This document shows positions 41,401-50,812 of a stretch of DNA of 64,000 nt, in pieces (position 1 is the stretch's first letter; each line of letters starts with the position of its first letter). Below the pieces are notes generated by a model. It had not been told where the DNA came from. It worked only from the letters and a program-made list of their open reading frames with translations, and searched no databases. Location of the stretch: assembly GCA_013177995.1 (NCBI GenBank), contig JABLXN010000006.1, positions 1 through 64,000 of the forward strand, given 5' to 3'. The stretch comes from Brevinematales bacterium. Its GTDB lineage: Bacteria > Spirochaetota > Brevinematia > Brevinematales > Thermospiraceae. The position numbers and the translations under genes were made by a program.

Positions 41401-44115
41401 ATGACTGATATCCAGAAAAAAGAGGATATTCTCAAAAGCCTCAGGGAGCGTATCAAGGAGGAGCAGTGGACCCAGACGGCTATAAACGAATACTCTGTGA
41501 AAATGTTTGTGGAACTCGATAATATTATCCATATTGCTGTGGAAGAGGGTTTTCAGGATGAACTAAAAGAACTCTGCAATGAAGCCCTTGCCAGTAAACA
41601 GAATAGTGTGATCGCTTCTTATATTCTTGGAATGCTTCCCTTTGAGGAAAATTCCGTTGGAAATAATCTTATCCCGGATCTGATTCGTCGCTTTCTGGAA
41701 AACAAGAAGTATAAGATTACAGAATATCTCTGTGAAAAGCTCCTTGGCTACCGTGAGGATCAGGAGGCCCTTCGTGCCCTTGAGATCATCTATGAGAGTC
41801 AGGGAAACCAGGAAGAGCTTCTCAATATTCGCCGCCGGTTGGTGTTAGTCGATGCCAAAAATGCAGCCACAGCCAAGTACTTAGGGGAATATTATGAGGC
41901 TCAGGGAGACAAGGACCAGGCAGCGTTTTATTATCGTTTGGCGTTTGAGCGGTATATCAAGCTCAAGACCATCCGTACCCTTGAGGAACTCTGGGGAAAG
42001 ATGGTGAAGCTTTTTCATGATGATAGTAATCTGGTGCTCATGTTTGCCAGAAAACTTCGTGAGGTTCAGGGGGATGCCCGTGTGGCGGAAACTGTGTACA
42101 ATGACTATGTGCATCCTCTCATGAAAGCAGGCAAGTACGAAGAAGCCCTCAAGGTTTTGAAGGTTATTGTGGAGTGGAGGCCTGATGATAAACAGATCAG
42201 AAAGGCTCTTGAGGATTGTTATCGGGCTATCTACCAGGATCATTCCCAGCTTGACAAGTATCTGAAACTCTCAAATATTGGACAGACCTGGAAACCCTAT
42301 CGAGATGCTATCCGTATCTTTGAGAGCCATATTGCGTTCGATGTGGGCAAGTATGTTCATCACAAGAGCTGGGGGTTTGGGCAGGTCAAGGCCATGGAAG
42401 ACGAAAATGTGGTGATAGATTTTGAGAATAAACCAGGCCACAAGATGTCTCTTGAGATTGCTCTTCGGGCTCTTGTGGTTCTCGATGATGATCACATCCT
42501 TCTGTGGAAGAAAAAACGACCGGAAGAACTCAAGAAGATGATTCAGGATGATCCTCTCAAGGTGGTGGAAATTATTCTGAAAAGCCTGGGGGGAAGTGCT
42601 TCAGCTACCCAGATAAAAGAATGGCTTGTTCCTGATATTCTCTCTGAATCGGGATGGAGCAAGTGGTGGATTGTGACACGCAAGAGAATTGAAAGCAGCA
42701 ATACCATTGTGCCCAGTCTCACCAAGAAGAATGTTTTTGACCTCCGAAATGCGGAGGTTTCTGTTCTTGATGAACTGGTGAGCAAATTCAAAAAATCAGG
42801 GACAATGGAAACCAAAATTAAGTATATTATGGACTACAAGCTTCGAGGGGGAACCTTTGGGGATGCTTCTTCCTCAGCGATGACAGCCTACTTTGAGGAT
42901 ATTCTCAAGTCCTCTACGGAAACCCAGGAGCGAAAACTTCTTGCCTTTTTGGTGCTTAAGTTTGTTCGAGGAAGTGCCCTCTCTGATGATCTTCTTGATC
43001 AGAGCTGGCTCTATGGGCTCAAGAACATGGGAGAATTCTACGCTGATCTGGACATTGAACTCAAAAAGGAATTTCTTGCTCTTCTTCGTCAGAGAGTCAA
43101 GGAATGGCCTACCAAATATGTGGATCTTGCGGTAAAAACGCCCATCAACCGTCTCTCTAACTTTATGTTAGAGGAGTTGCTTACTCAGGGGGAGTGGAAC
43201 GCCATTCAGGAGATTATGGAGGTGGCTTTTTCCAGTTATGCGGAGAAACCAGAACTCTATATCTGGTTTGTTCAGCGAGTGATTGAAGAGCCAGAGATTT
43301 CTCAGAGGTTTGGGCTCAAAGAGAGCGAGATGGTTTTCCGTCTTTTAGATATTTATGAGAGTCTGAATCAGGAGATAGAAGACAAGGTGAATGTCTCTCT
43401 CAATAAGCGTCTCTGTGGGATGATAGAGGGTCTCTTGTTTGAGAAGGGGCTACTTGACAAGGTAATGCAGCATATCGAACCATCGACGGCTCTTTCTCTC
43501 TATGCTCAGTTAGACATGTCAACCTATTTCCCTGAAGGATACAAGAAAAAATACCTTGAGGAACTCCTTGGGAAGTATCCTGATCTCGCCAGCAAAGAGA
43601 TGCAGGAGAAAACCAAGCAGGGTGCCAAGATTCGTCCTCCTCTTCTGGTGACAAAGAAGAGTCTTGAGGCGAAACGCTCAGAACTCAACCGGCTTGTGAC
43701 GGTGGAGATCCCTGAAAATAGCCGGGCTATTGGAGAGGCTATGGAGAAGGGAGACCTCAGAGAGAATGCCGAATACAAGGCGGCTCTGGAGAAGCAGGAC
43801 CAGCTCAAGGCGGCTGTAGCCCGTCTCGAATCTGAACTTGCCAAGGCGAAGATTATTGAAAAGTCTATGGTAGATACCTCTCTTGTGGATGTGGGAACCA
43901 AGGTGACGCTCAAGACTGAGGATGGGAAAAAGGTGACCTATCAGATTCTTGGTCAGTGGGATGTGGATTTTGAGAAAAATATTATCTCCTACCTCTCTCC
44001 CCTTGGGGCAGCTCTTCTTGATAAACAGGTAGGGGATGTAGTGGAGTTTACCTTTGGCAATGAACGGAAGGTGTATACCATTGAGTCCATAGAAATGGCT
44101 GATTTTGAGGATTGA
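41401..44115 (+). CDS. greA: GreA transcription elongation factor with a large N-terminal extension
   Basis: 904 residues. The last 155 residues are GreA: a coiled coil with the tip motif AMEKGDLRENAEYKAALEKQ (acidic residues of the secondary-channel finger) and a C-terminal FKBP-like domain (VDVGTKVTLKTEDGKKVTYQIL, then SPLGAALLDKQVGDVVEF). GreA rescues backtracked RNA polymerase by stimulating transcript cleavage. The first 750 residues contain TPR-like helices (EYLGEYYEAQGDKDQAAFYYRLAFE as a region) and a KOW- or Tudor-like part VHHKSWGFGQVKAMEDENVVIDF. Such long GreA forms are established in Borrelia and Treponema. The ATG at 41401 follows GAGGAGGAG. Confidence 0.95.
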   Translation: MTDIQKKEDILKSLRERIKEEQWTQTAINEYSVKMFVELDNIIHIAVEEGFQDELKELCNEALASKQNSVIASYILGMLPFEENSVGNNLIPDLIRRFLENKKYKITEYLCEKLLGYREDQEALRALEIIYESQGNQEELLNIRRRLVLVDAKNAATAKYLGEYYEAQGDKDQAAFYYRLAFERYIKLKTIRTLEELWGKMVKLFHDDSNLVLMFARKLREVQGDARVAETVYNDYVHPLMKAGKYEEALKVLKVIVEWRPDDKQIRKALEDCYRAIYQDHSQLDKYLKLSNIGQTWKPYRDAIRIFESHIAFDVGKYVHHKSWGFGQVKAMEDENVVIDFENKPGHKMSLEIALRALVVLDDDHILLWKKKRPEELKKMIQDDPLKVVEIILKSLGGSASATQIKEWLVPDILSESGWSKWWIVTRKRIESSNTIVPSLTKKNVFDLRNAEVSVLDELVSKFKKSGTMETKIKYIMDYKLRGGTFGDASSSAMTAYFEDILKSSTETQERKLLAFLVLKFVRGSALSDDLLDQSWLYGLKNMGEFYADLDIELKKEFLALLRQRVKEWPTKYVDLAVKTPINRLSNFMLEELLTQGEWNAIQEIMEVAFSSYAEKPELYIWFVQRVIEEPEISQRFGLKESEMVFRLLDIYESLNQEIEDKVNVSLNKRLCGMIEGLLFEKGLLDKVMQHIEPSTALSLYAQLDMSTYFPEGYKKKYLEELLGKYPDLASKEMQEKTKQGAKIRPPLLVTKKSLEAKRSELNRLVTVEIPENSRAIGEAMEKGDLRENAEYKAALEKQDQLKAAVARLESELAKAKIIEKSMVDTSLVDVGTKVTLKTEDGKKVTYQILGQWDVDFEKNIISYLSPLGAALLDKQVGDVVEFTFGNERKVYTIESIEMADFED

Positions 44116-44125
44116 GGGGGAGACC

Positions 44126-45811
44126 ATGGAAAAAACGATGGAGAGAGGACAAAAAGCCTCAAAAAGTCTCTTTGAGAAGATTTATCCATGGGGATATACC
44201 CCTTACCGACTTCAATGGTTTGATTATGTGCTGGCTTTTCTTGTGTTTCTTGTGGCTTTTGTAGGGTATATCAAGACACTTACCCCTTCCATTGGAGCGG
44301 GTGATAGTGGGGAACTCACGACGACCCTCTACAATATGGGGGCAAGCCATGCTCCTGGATATCCCCTCTATGGCATTTTAGGGAAACTTTTTACCTATCT
44401 TGCCTTTGGGGATATCGGGTATAGGGTCAATATCTATACAGCCACCACGGCAGCCGGAGCTGTGCTTTTTCTCTTTCTCACGCTCGTGAAGCTTCTTGGG
44501 CTGAATCGAAGTGTTCCCATCTCTTCCAAAAAGCCACAGGCCCTTTTGAGTGTTCATATTCCTGCGTTAGCGGCTTCGTTAGCTTTTGCCTTTGCTTCTG
44601 ATCACTGGCAACAGGCGGTTGGGGGAGAGGTGTATTCTCTCAATGTGTTTCTTGTCTCGATGATGATCTTTGTGATGGTATGGTGGTATGAAGAGCTTCT
44701 GGATAATCGGAATCGGGAAGAGATAGATTTTGCCTATAGAAAATCTCTTTTGCTTGCCTATGTGATGGGGCTTTCGTTGACAGACCATCAGCTTCCTCTC
44801 TGGTATATTGTGGCCTTTTTTCTTGTGATGTTCCCCCTCACCTTTTTTGCCCTTTTTGCCAACAAGGTGGAGGATACCAAGCATGTGAAAATGTCTTCGA
44901 CGTTTTCCATCTGGTGGCTGGTACTTTTGGCCCCGTTTGTCTCCCTTGTGGTCATGCAGATAAGTGGACGGTTGGGCTTAGCGTTTCTTCTTTTTGGTGC
45001 TTTGGCGGCGTATTCCTTTTTTGGGATTTTGCTTTCTCACCTCAAAAAAGAATATGCAGAGGCTTTTCAGAATCGTTTGCCCTATGTGCTCACTATGGCT
45101 GTGTTAGCCGTGATAAGTGTGGCGATTTTTCTTGTCAAGGCCTATCTTGCGAGACTTATTTATCCTCAGGATGTGGGACTCATTCTTTTCTCTATTTTCC
45201 TTGTGCCAGCCTATCTTTTGGGTTATACGATTGTGGTGAAACTCATGGGGCTTAAGGGCAACTGGGTTGATAGGGTGATGGAGATTATGGGATTTGGCTC
45301 ACTTCTCTTTATTTTTGCTATGACGATTTATTTGTACATGATGGTAAGGGCAAAGGCTCTTGCCGATCTTCCTGATCCAAAACCTCTCAGCTGGGGGGAT
45401 ACGAGAAGCCTTGAGGTGCTTTTCAACCAGATGCTTCGAAAACAGTATGGAGGGCGTGCCGCCAGTGGAGGGATCAACTATTTCTGGGGACAATTAGCAT
45501 GGGTAGGGAAATTTCTTGTGAATCAGTTTGGACTGGTGAATGTCCTCATTGGCGTGGCAGGTTTTCTTTTCATGCTTCTTCGGGAGAAGATCTGGGCTAC
45601 TTATCTTTTGTGGGCCATGACCCTTCTCACGGTGTCGCTTATCAAGTTTGTCAATCCTGAGGTAGATGCCTGGACCCAGAGTTTTCAGGTGGTGATGCAT
45701 ATTCAGAATTTCTGGGTGTATGCGATTTTTATTGGTTTTGGGTATCAGGCTCTTCTTGATCTTTTCTCTGGCCAGTGGAAACGGTCTATGGCGATGGAGG
45801 AAAAGAATTGA
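44126..45811 (+). CDS. DUF2723-family multi-pass membrane protein
   Basis: 561 residues with about 12-14 membrane segments. The N-terminal part has the DUF2723 pattern GYIKTLTPSIGAGDSGELTTTLYNMGASHAPGYPLYGILGKLF (landmarks TPSIGAGDSGE and HAPGYPLYGILG), found in TMEM260-type protein O-mannosyltransferases. The acidic-basic loop GAGDSGE is the likely sugar-donor site in the family. A role in protein or lipid glycosylation is probable. The ATG at 44126 follows GAGGGGGAGACC. It directly precedes, by a one-base overlap, an FkbM methyltransferase, which could modify the glycan made here. Confidence 0.8.
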   Translation: MEKTMERGQKASKSLFEKIYPWGYTPYRLQWFDYVLAFLVFLVAFVGYIKTLTPSIGAGDSGELTTTLYNMGASHAPGYPLYGILGKLFTYLAFGDIGYRVNIYTATTAAGAVLFLFLTLVKLLGLNRSVPISSKKPQALLSVHIPALAASLAFAFASDHWQQAVGGEVYSLNVFLVSMMIFVMVWWYEELLDNRNREEIDFAYRKSLLLAYVMGLSLTDHQLPLWYIVAFFLVMFPLTFFALFANKVEDTKHVKMSSTFSIWWLVLLAPFVSLVVMQISGRLGLAFLLFGALAAYSFFGILLSHLKKEYAEAFQNRLPYVLTMAVLAVISVAIFLVKAYLARLIYPQDVGLILFSIFLVPAYLLGYTIVVKLMGLKGNWVDRVMEIMGFGSLLFIFAMTIYLYMMVRAKALADLPDPKPLSWGDTRSLEVLFNQMLRKQYGGRAASGGINYFWGQLAWVGKFLVNQFGLVNVLIGVAGFLFMLLREKIWATYLLWAMTLLTVSLIKFVNPEVDAWTQSFQVVMHIQNFWVYAIFIGFGYQALLDLFSGQWKRSMAMEEKN

Positions 45812-46626
45812 TGGGATGGTATCAGATTCTCCGTCGGTTCTATCATGCACTACCAGAAGGGCCAATCAAGCGTTTTCTTGTAAGTTTAGGATATAGGGTT
45901 TTGTATTTTTCTACTCTTAAGTCTTATGCCTATGAGAGAAAAAGAGGGTGCTGGAAGGTGGTGACAAGAGATGGGGTGACTCTTTTTTCTTTTCGAGATT
46001 TTGATCCTGCGCCTTTAAGCGATCCTGGACTTCGCTCTCTCACTTCTGGGCAGAATGTGCTTGATCTTGGGGGAAATATTGGCATGGTAGCTCTCTACAT
46101 GGCGCACAAGGTGGGGCCATCAGGGCATGTATGGGTCTATGAACCGGATCAGAAAAACCAGAGACTTCTCCAGGCGCATATTGAACTCAATGGGGTAACA
46201 AATGTTACTCTTGTGCCTGCTGGTGTGTGGGAGGAGAGTGGGACGCTTACGTTTTATGAGGGTGGGACCTACACCTCTTCTTTTGTGAAGACCAACTATA
46301 TAAGCGAAAATCCCGCTCAATACAAAGAGACCTCTGTTCCAGTAGTTTCCTTGGATGATGAATACGAGAAATACCAGTGGAAAAGGCTTGATTTTATCAA
46401 GATGGATATAGAGGGCAGCGAGACCAAGGCTCTTTTGGGGGCAAAGAGGCTTCTTTCCGAACTTTCTCCTGTGCTTCTCATTGAAACCCACGAGAGTGAA
46501 GGAAAGAGTACCGCTGGTGAGGTGAGAGATTTTCTTGTCTCCCTTGGCTATACCGTTGAGGAAAAAAAACGGGAAAAGTATCCCACCCTTATGGCTCATA
46601 AGACTTCGCTGAGGAGGATATCATGA
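45811..46626 (+). CDS. FkbM-family methyltransferase
   Basis: 271 residues. The SAM-binding motif is VLDLGGNIGMVALYMAHKVG, followed by VWVYEPDQKNQRLLQAHIELNG and the FkbM motif DFIKMDIEGSETKALLGAK. FkbM enzymes transfer a methyl group to hydroxyl groups of sugars or polyketides. The ATG at 45811 overlaps the upstream stop by one base and follows GGAGG; the context (DUF2723 glycosyltransferase-like gene) suggests a glycan target. A short membrane protein gene overlaps its end by four bases. Confidence 0.88.
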   Translation: MGWYQILRRFYHALPEGPIKRFLVSLGYRVLYFSTLKSYAYERKRGCWKVVTRDGVTLFSFRDFDPAPLSDPGLRSLTSGQNVLDLGGNIGMVALYMAHKVGPSGHVWVYEPDQKNQRLLQAHIELNGVTNVTLVPAGVWEESGTLTFYEGGTYTSSFVKTNYISENPAQYKETSVPVVSLDDEYEKYQWKRLDFIKMDIEGSETKALLGAKRLLSELSPVLLIETHESEGKSTAGEVRDFLVSLGYTVEEKKREKYPTLMAHKTSLRRIS

Positions 46627-46901
46627 ACTGGATAAAGCTGTTAGCTATCGGCATCCAGATTTTTATTGGTTTTGCGGTGGCCTTTTTCTATGTGCGCATC
46701 CTTAAACGCCGTTTTCTGGGGATGCTCTGGGGTGCCACGGTGGTTGGTATTATTGGTAGTGTGCTTGGTGGTTTTTTCCTCAATGATATCTTTGCCTGGA
46801 TGGTCAATAATATCACGACGGTGAACTATGTAGCCACCATCAGTGGGGCTCTTTTTCTGATCTGGGGATTCTCCAAGATGACCCACGATGGAAGAGATTA
46901 A
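46623..46901 (+). CDS. small membrane protein with three helices, 92 aa
   Basis: WIKLLAIGIQIFIGFAVAFF, MLWGATVVGIIGSVLGGFF and YVATISGALFLIWGF are predicted membrane segments, and the tail ends KMTHDGRD. It has the glycine-rich look of small membrane proteins related to YeaQ/GlsB, but I cannot fix the family. It is coupled to the FkbM gene (ATGA) and precedes a CBS-domain gene by 23 bases. Confidence 0.7.
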   Translation: MNWIKLLAIGIQIFIGFAVAFFYVRILKRRFLGMLWGATVVGIIGSVLGGFFLNDIFAWMVNNITTVNYVATISGALFLIWGFSKMTHDGRD

Positions 46902-46924
46902 AAGAACAAGAGGAGAGGTGTTCT

Positions 46925-47326
46925 ATGAACGAACTTGATGAAGTCAAGGTTGGGGTAATAGGCCGAAAGGTGCCATTTACGGTAACGGAGGATATGCCCA
47001 TTACCAAGGCGGCGGACAAAATGCTTCGGGAAAAGGTTCACTCCCTGATTGTGATCGATGCCAAGGGGAAGCCAGTGGGTATTCTTGATAGCTGGGATGT
47101 GATGAAGGTGACCTTTATGGGGGAAAGTGGCAAGGATATGCCTGTGAGTAAGGTTTTGGATAAAAAGAAGTTTTTCTTTGTGTATGAAGAGGTGAGTCTT
47201 CGGGATGCGTTGAATCTCATGCTTGACAAAGGGGTGAGAGCCCTTCCGGTACTGGATGATAATGACAACCTTGTGGGAAAGATCTCGCTCACGGATATAG
47301 CCCAGTTTGTTCGTGAAAAGCTCTAA
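46925..47326 (+). CDS. CBS-domain-pair protein
   Basis: 133 residues comprising two CBS domains (VPFTVTEDMPITKAADKMLREKV and FVYEEVSLRDALNLMLDKGVRALPVLDD, with landmark ends VPFTVTED, DKMLREKV and VLDD) and nothing else. Stand-alone CBS pairs bind adenine nucleotides and regulate partners; the partner is unknown here. The ATG at 46925 follows GAGGAGAGG. It is followed 23 bases later by metG. Confidence 0.9.
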   Translation: MNELDEVKVGVIGRKVPFTVTEDMPITKAADKMLREKVHSLIVIDAKGKPVGILDSWDVMKVTFMGESGKDMPVSKVLDKKKFFFVYEEVSLRDALNLMLDKGVRALPVLDDNDNLVGKISLTDIAQFVREKL

Positions 47327-47349
47327 AAAGGCCTGGCAAGGAGAGAAAT

Positions 47350-49395
47350 ATGGCCCGTTATCTCGTGACCTCGGCCCTTCCGTATGCGAATGGTCCCATT
47401 CATCTTGGTCATTTAGCAGGGGCATATTTGCCCGCGGATATCTATGTGCGCTACCTGAAACTCAATGGGGATGAGGTGGTGTATGTATGTGGAACAGACG
47501 AACATGGGGTGCCCATTACTCTCCGGGCTGAACAGGAAGGGGTAAGCCCGGCAGAGGTAGTAGCCCGCTATCATAACCAGATTAAAGAGAGTTTTGCGGG
47601 CATGCGGATTGATTTTGATAACTTCTCTGGTACCAGTCGTCCCCATCACTATCGTCTTTCTCAGCAGTTTTTTCTGGATCTCTACCAGAATGGCTATATC
47701 AAAAAGCATAAAGAGAAGCAGTTTTACGATGAAGAGAAGAAGCGATTTTTGGCCGATCGTTATATAGAGGGAACATGTCCCCACTGTGGATATGAAAGGG
47801 CGAGAGGTGATCAGTGTGATAAATGTGGCAAACTCTTGAACCCAGATCAGCTCATTAGTCCCCGAAGTGTTCTCTCGAACACCACCCCCGTTCAGAAGGA
47901 AACAGAACACTGGTACCTTGATTTAGCCGCTTTCAGTGAGCGTTTAGAGAAGTGGATATCTTCAAAAACTAACTGGAAAGACAATGTCCGTAATTTTGTG
48001 CTTGGCTGGATTCAAAAAGAGGGCCTCAAGGAAAGGGCAATTACCCGCGATCTGGATTGGGGAGTTCCTGTTCCTTTAGACGAGGCAAAGGGAAAGGTAC
48101 TCTACGTGTGGTTTGATGCGCCTATTGGGTATATCTCTTCTACCATCGAGTGGGCAGAAAAGATTGGCAAACCCGAGGAGTGGAAGAAGTACTGGCTTTC
48201 ACCGGATACGAGGCTTGTGCATTTTATTGGCAAGGACAATATTCCCTTTCATGCGATCATCTGGCCTGCGATGATTATGGGGCAGAATACCCCTTATGTG
48301 CTTCCGTATGATATACCGGCCAATGAGTATCTGACTCTCGAGGGGGAGAAGTTTTCTACTTCTATGAACTGGGCAGTGTGGGTGGATGAATACCTTGAGC
48401 ATTTTCCACCTGATCCTTTGCGATACTATCTTGCAGCCAATGCCCCGGAAAACAAAGATGCTGATTTTGCCTGGAAAGCCTTTCAAGAGCGAAATAATGA
48501 GGAACTGGCCAATATTTTGGGGAATTTTATTAATCGTACCCTGAGTTTTGTCAAAAACTATGCCGCAGGGGAAGTAAAGGCCGTTGTCTGGACAAAGGAA
48601 GACGAGGCATTCTGGAAAGAGGTGAAAGAAAAGACCCTTGCCTATGCGGATCTTCTCTCCCGTTTTCAGGTTCGTGAGGCGACCAAAACCATGATGGACA
48701 TCGCAAGGCTTGGGAATCGTTACTATGACGAACAAAAGCCCTGGATCCTTCGCAAGGAGAATCCGGAGAGACTTGCGCAGGTACTTTCTGTATGTGTGCA
48801 TCTCTGTCGTCTTTTAGCGGTGGTGATGTACCCGATTATGCCGGACTCTTCTCAAAAACTCTGGCGAATGGTGGGTGAAACGGGCGATATTCTTCATGAG
48901 AGATGGAATACCGTTGCTGAGTATCGTCTTCCCACCAGAAAGATTGGAGACGTGGAGATATTGTTTGTGAAATATGATGATGAACTCATCCAGAAACAGA
49001 TCGAGAGACTCATCCAGAAATCCAAAAAACATCAGGAGAAGCCTATGGACAATGCTATGGAATCGACCATGGTTACCATTGATGATTTTAAGCGCTTTGA
49101 TCTTCGGGTTGCTGAGATCCTTGAGGTCATAGATATGCCAAAGTCCAATAAACTCTACAAGCTCAGGGTAAAGGTAGGGGATGTAGAGAAACAGATTCTT
49201 GCGGGTATCAAGCAGCACTATACCCCGGAAGAGCTTACAGGGAGAAAGATTGTGATTATCAACAACCTTCAGCCGGCGAAGCTTATGGGAGAGGTTTCCG
49301 AAGGAATGCTTCTTGCCGCCAGTGATGAAGGGAAGACAAAGGTGATCTTTCTCACCCCGGAAAAGGATATTGAAAGTGGCGCGAAAATCAGCTAA
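47350..49395 (+). CDS. metG: methionyl-tRNA synthetase
   Basis: 681 residues. Class I synthetase motif HIGH reads as HLGHLAG (near residue 18), the zinc-binding cysteines are in CPHCGYERARGDQCDKCGK, and the KMSKS-type loop appears as KFSTSMNW. A C-terminal tRNA-binding (OB-fold, EMAP-like) domain begins near residue 590 (DFKRFDLRVAEILEV). It charges initiator and elongator methionine tRNAs. The ATG at 47350 follows AAGGAGAG. The KFSTS form of the KMSKS loop is a slight departure from consensus but is seen in active enzymes. It is followed closely by ackA. Confidence 0.97.
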   Translation: MARYLVTSALPYANGPIHLGHLAGAYLPADIYVRYLKLNGDEVVYVCGTDEHGVPITLRAEQEGVSPAEVVARYHNQIKESFAGMRIDFDNFSGTSRPHHYRLSQQFFLDLYQNGYIKKHKEKQFYDEEKKRFLADRYIEGTCPHCGYERARGDQCDKCGKLLNPDQLISPRSVLSNTTPVQKETEHWYLDLAAFSERLEKWISSKTNWKDNVRNFVLGWIQKEGLKERAITRDLDWGVPVPLDEAKGKVLYVWFDAPIGYISSTIEWAEKIGKPEEWKKYWLSPDTRLVHFIGKDNIPFHAIIWPAMIMGQNTPYVLPYDIPANEYLTLEGEKFSTSMNWAVWVDEYLEHFPPDPLRYYLAANAPENKDADFAWKAFQERNNEELANILGNFINRTLSFVKNYAAGEVKAVVWTKEDEAFWKEVKEKTLAYADLLSRFQVREATKTMMDIARLGNRYYDEQKPWILRKENPERLAQVLSVCVHLCRLLAVVMYPIMPDSSQKLWRMVGETGDILHERWNTVAEYRLPTRKIGDVEILFVKYDDELIQKQIERLIQKSKKHQEKPMDNAMESTMVTIDDFKRFDLRVAEILEVIDMPKSNKLYKLRVKVGDVEKQILAGIKQHYTPEELTGRKIVIINNLQPAKLMGEVSEGMLLAASDEGKTKVIFLTPEKDIESGAKIS

Positions 49396-49404
49396 GGAGT
49401 AGGT

Positions 49405-50610
49405 ATGAAGGTTCTTGTGGTGAATTGTGGAAGTTCGTCGCTCAAGTATCAGCTCATTGAAACCAAAACCTCAGAAGTTCTCGCCAAGGGGCTTGTGGAA
49501 CGTATTGGTCTTGGTGAAGTGGAGTATTCCTTTACCCATGGGCAAAAGCCCAAAACCAAGATAGGTATTCAGGCAAAAAATCACACCGAGGCTCTCAAAG
49601 AGGTTTTAGGTAAGTTAGTTTCCCCCGACCATGGGGTGCTCACCTCCCTTGATGAGATTGGGGCCATTGGTCATCGTGTGGTCCATGGGGGTGAGTCGTT
49701 CTATCATTCTGCCCTTATTACCGATGAGGTGATTAAGGCGATTGAAGCTAATGGTGAACTGGCCCCTCTTCACAATCCCCCCAATCTTCAGGGTATTTTG
49801 GCCTGCAAGGAGGTGCTTCCCTCCAAAAAACAGGTGGCTGTCTTTGATACCGCTTTTCATCAGACCATGCCTGAGCGAAGCTATATGTATGCTCTTCCCT
49901 ATGAGTATTATGAGAAGTACAAGATTCGCCGTTATGGATTTCATGGTACCTCGCACCGCTATGTGGCGATGAAAGCTGCCGAGTTTCTGGGTAAACCCCT
50001 TGAGAGTATCAATCTGATTACCTGCCATCTGGGGAATGGTTCCAGTATCACAGCCATAGCGGGAGGCAAATCCATGGACACCTCCATGGGTTTTACCCCT
50101 CTTGAGGGAGTGGTGATGGGTACCCGTTCTGGTTCTCTTGATCCTGCCGTGCTTCTTTATATCATGGAAAAGGAAAATCTCACCCCCAAACAGATGTCTG
50201 ATCTTTTGAATAAAAAGTCTGGAATTTTAGGACTTTCCGGGATTTCTAACGATATGCGTGAGATTAATGATGCGGCTGACAAGGGAAATCATCGGGCAAA
50301 ACTTACCCTTGAGGTACTTGTCCATTCTATTCGCCGTTATATTGGGGGGTATATGGTGGAGCTGGGTCGTGTGGATGCCATTGTCTTCACTGCCGGCATA
50401 GGGGAGAACGACTGGGTAGTGCGAGAGATGTGTATGGCCAACATGGAAAACTGGGGGTTTGTCCTTGACAAGGAGAAAAACCGTACCACCCGAGGGACAC
50501 TGACGGATATTAGTCTCTCTTCGTCAAAAGGGAAAATTCTTGTGGTGCCTACTAATGAGGAACTCATGATAGCTCTGGAAACCCAGTGGGTGCTTGAGGG
50601 GAAGGAGTAA
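49405..50610 (+). CDS. ackA: acetate kinase
   Basis: 401 residues, the usual length. The signatures are VLVVNCGSSSLKYQ at the N-terminus, GHRVVHGGESF, DTAFHQTMPERSYMYALP, HLGNGSSITAIAGG and VFTAGIGEND. It converts acetyl phosphate and ADP to acetate and ATP, the last step of acetate fermentation, which fits an anaerobic, sugar-fermenting spirochaete. The ATG at 49405 follows AAGGAG. No pta gene is next to it. A weak terminator-like hairpin follows. Confidence 0.97.
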   Translation: MKVLVVNCGSSSLKYQLIETKTSEVLAKGLVERIGLGEVEYSFTHGQKPKTKIGIQAKNHTEALKEVLGKLVSPDHGVLTSLDEIGAIGHRVVHGGESFYHSALITDEVIKAIEANGELAPLHNPPNLQGILACKEVLPSKKQVAVFDTAFHQTMPERSYMYALPYEYYEKYKIRRYGFHGTSHRYVAMKAAEFLGKPLESINLITCHLGNGSSITAIAGGKSMDTSMGFTPLEGVVMGTRSGSLDPAVLLYIMEKENLTPKQMSDLLNKKSGILGLSGISNDMREINDAADKGNHRAKLTLEVLVHSIRRYIGGYMVELGRVDAIVFTAGIGENDWVVREMCMANMENWGFVLDKEKNRTTRGTLTDISLSSSKGKILVVPTNEELMIALETQWVLEGKE

Positions 50611-50619
50611 GAGAAAAAA

Positions 50620-50655
50620 GGGTACTTGCCTGGATGGGCGGTGCCCTTTCTCTCT
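50620..50655 (+). terminator. possible weak terminator of ackA
   Basis: GGGTACTTGCC (50620-50630) can pair imperfectly with GGCGGTGCCC (50637-50646) around TGGATG, with a bulge and a G-T pair, followed by TTTCTCTCTC. It would be a weak stop. Confidence 0.4.
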
Positions 50656-50767
50656 CATAAAAGGGAGAGATATATTGGACTAGGAGAAAAGGCTTAAAAA
50701 GCGACTGTTTCTAAAAAGGTGATGGAGAGAAACGACGAGAGAACAGTTTTTTATTGCCTTTTCTTTT

Positions 50768-50796
50768 TTGAAGTTTTTGAGAAGTATCAGTAAAAT
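50768..50796 (+). promoter_or_regulatory. promoter of the SNF2-family gene
   Basis: TTGAAG (50768-50773) and TAAAAT (50791-50796) are 17 bases apart, ending 17 bases before the ATG. Confidence 0.7.
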
Positions 50797-50812
50797 GGTA
50801 GTGGGGTGAGGG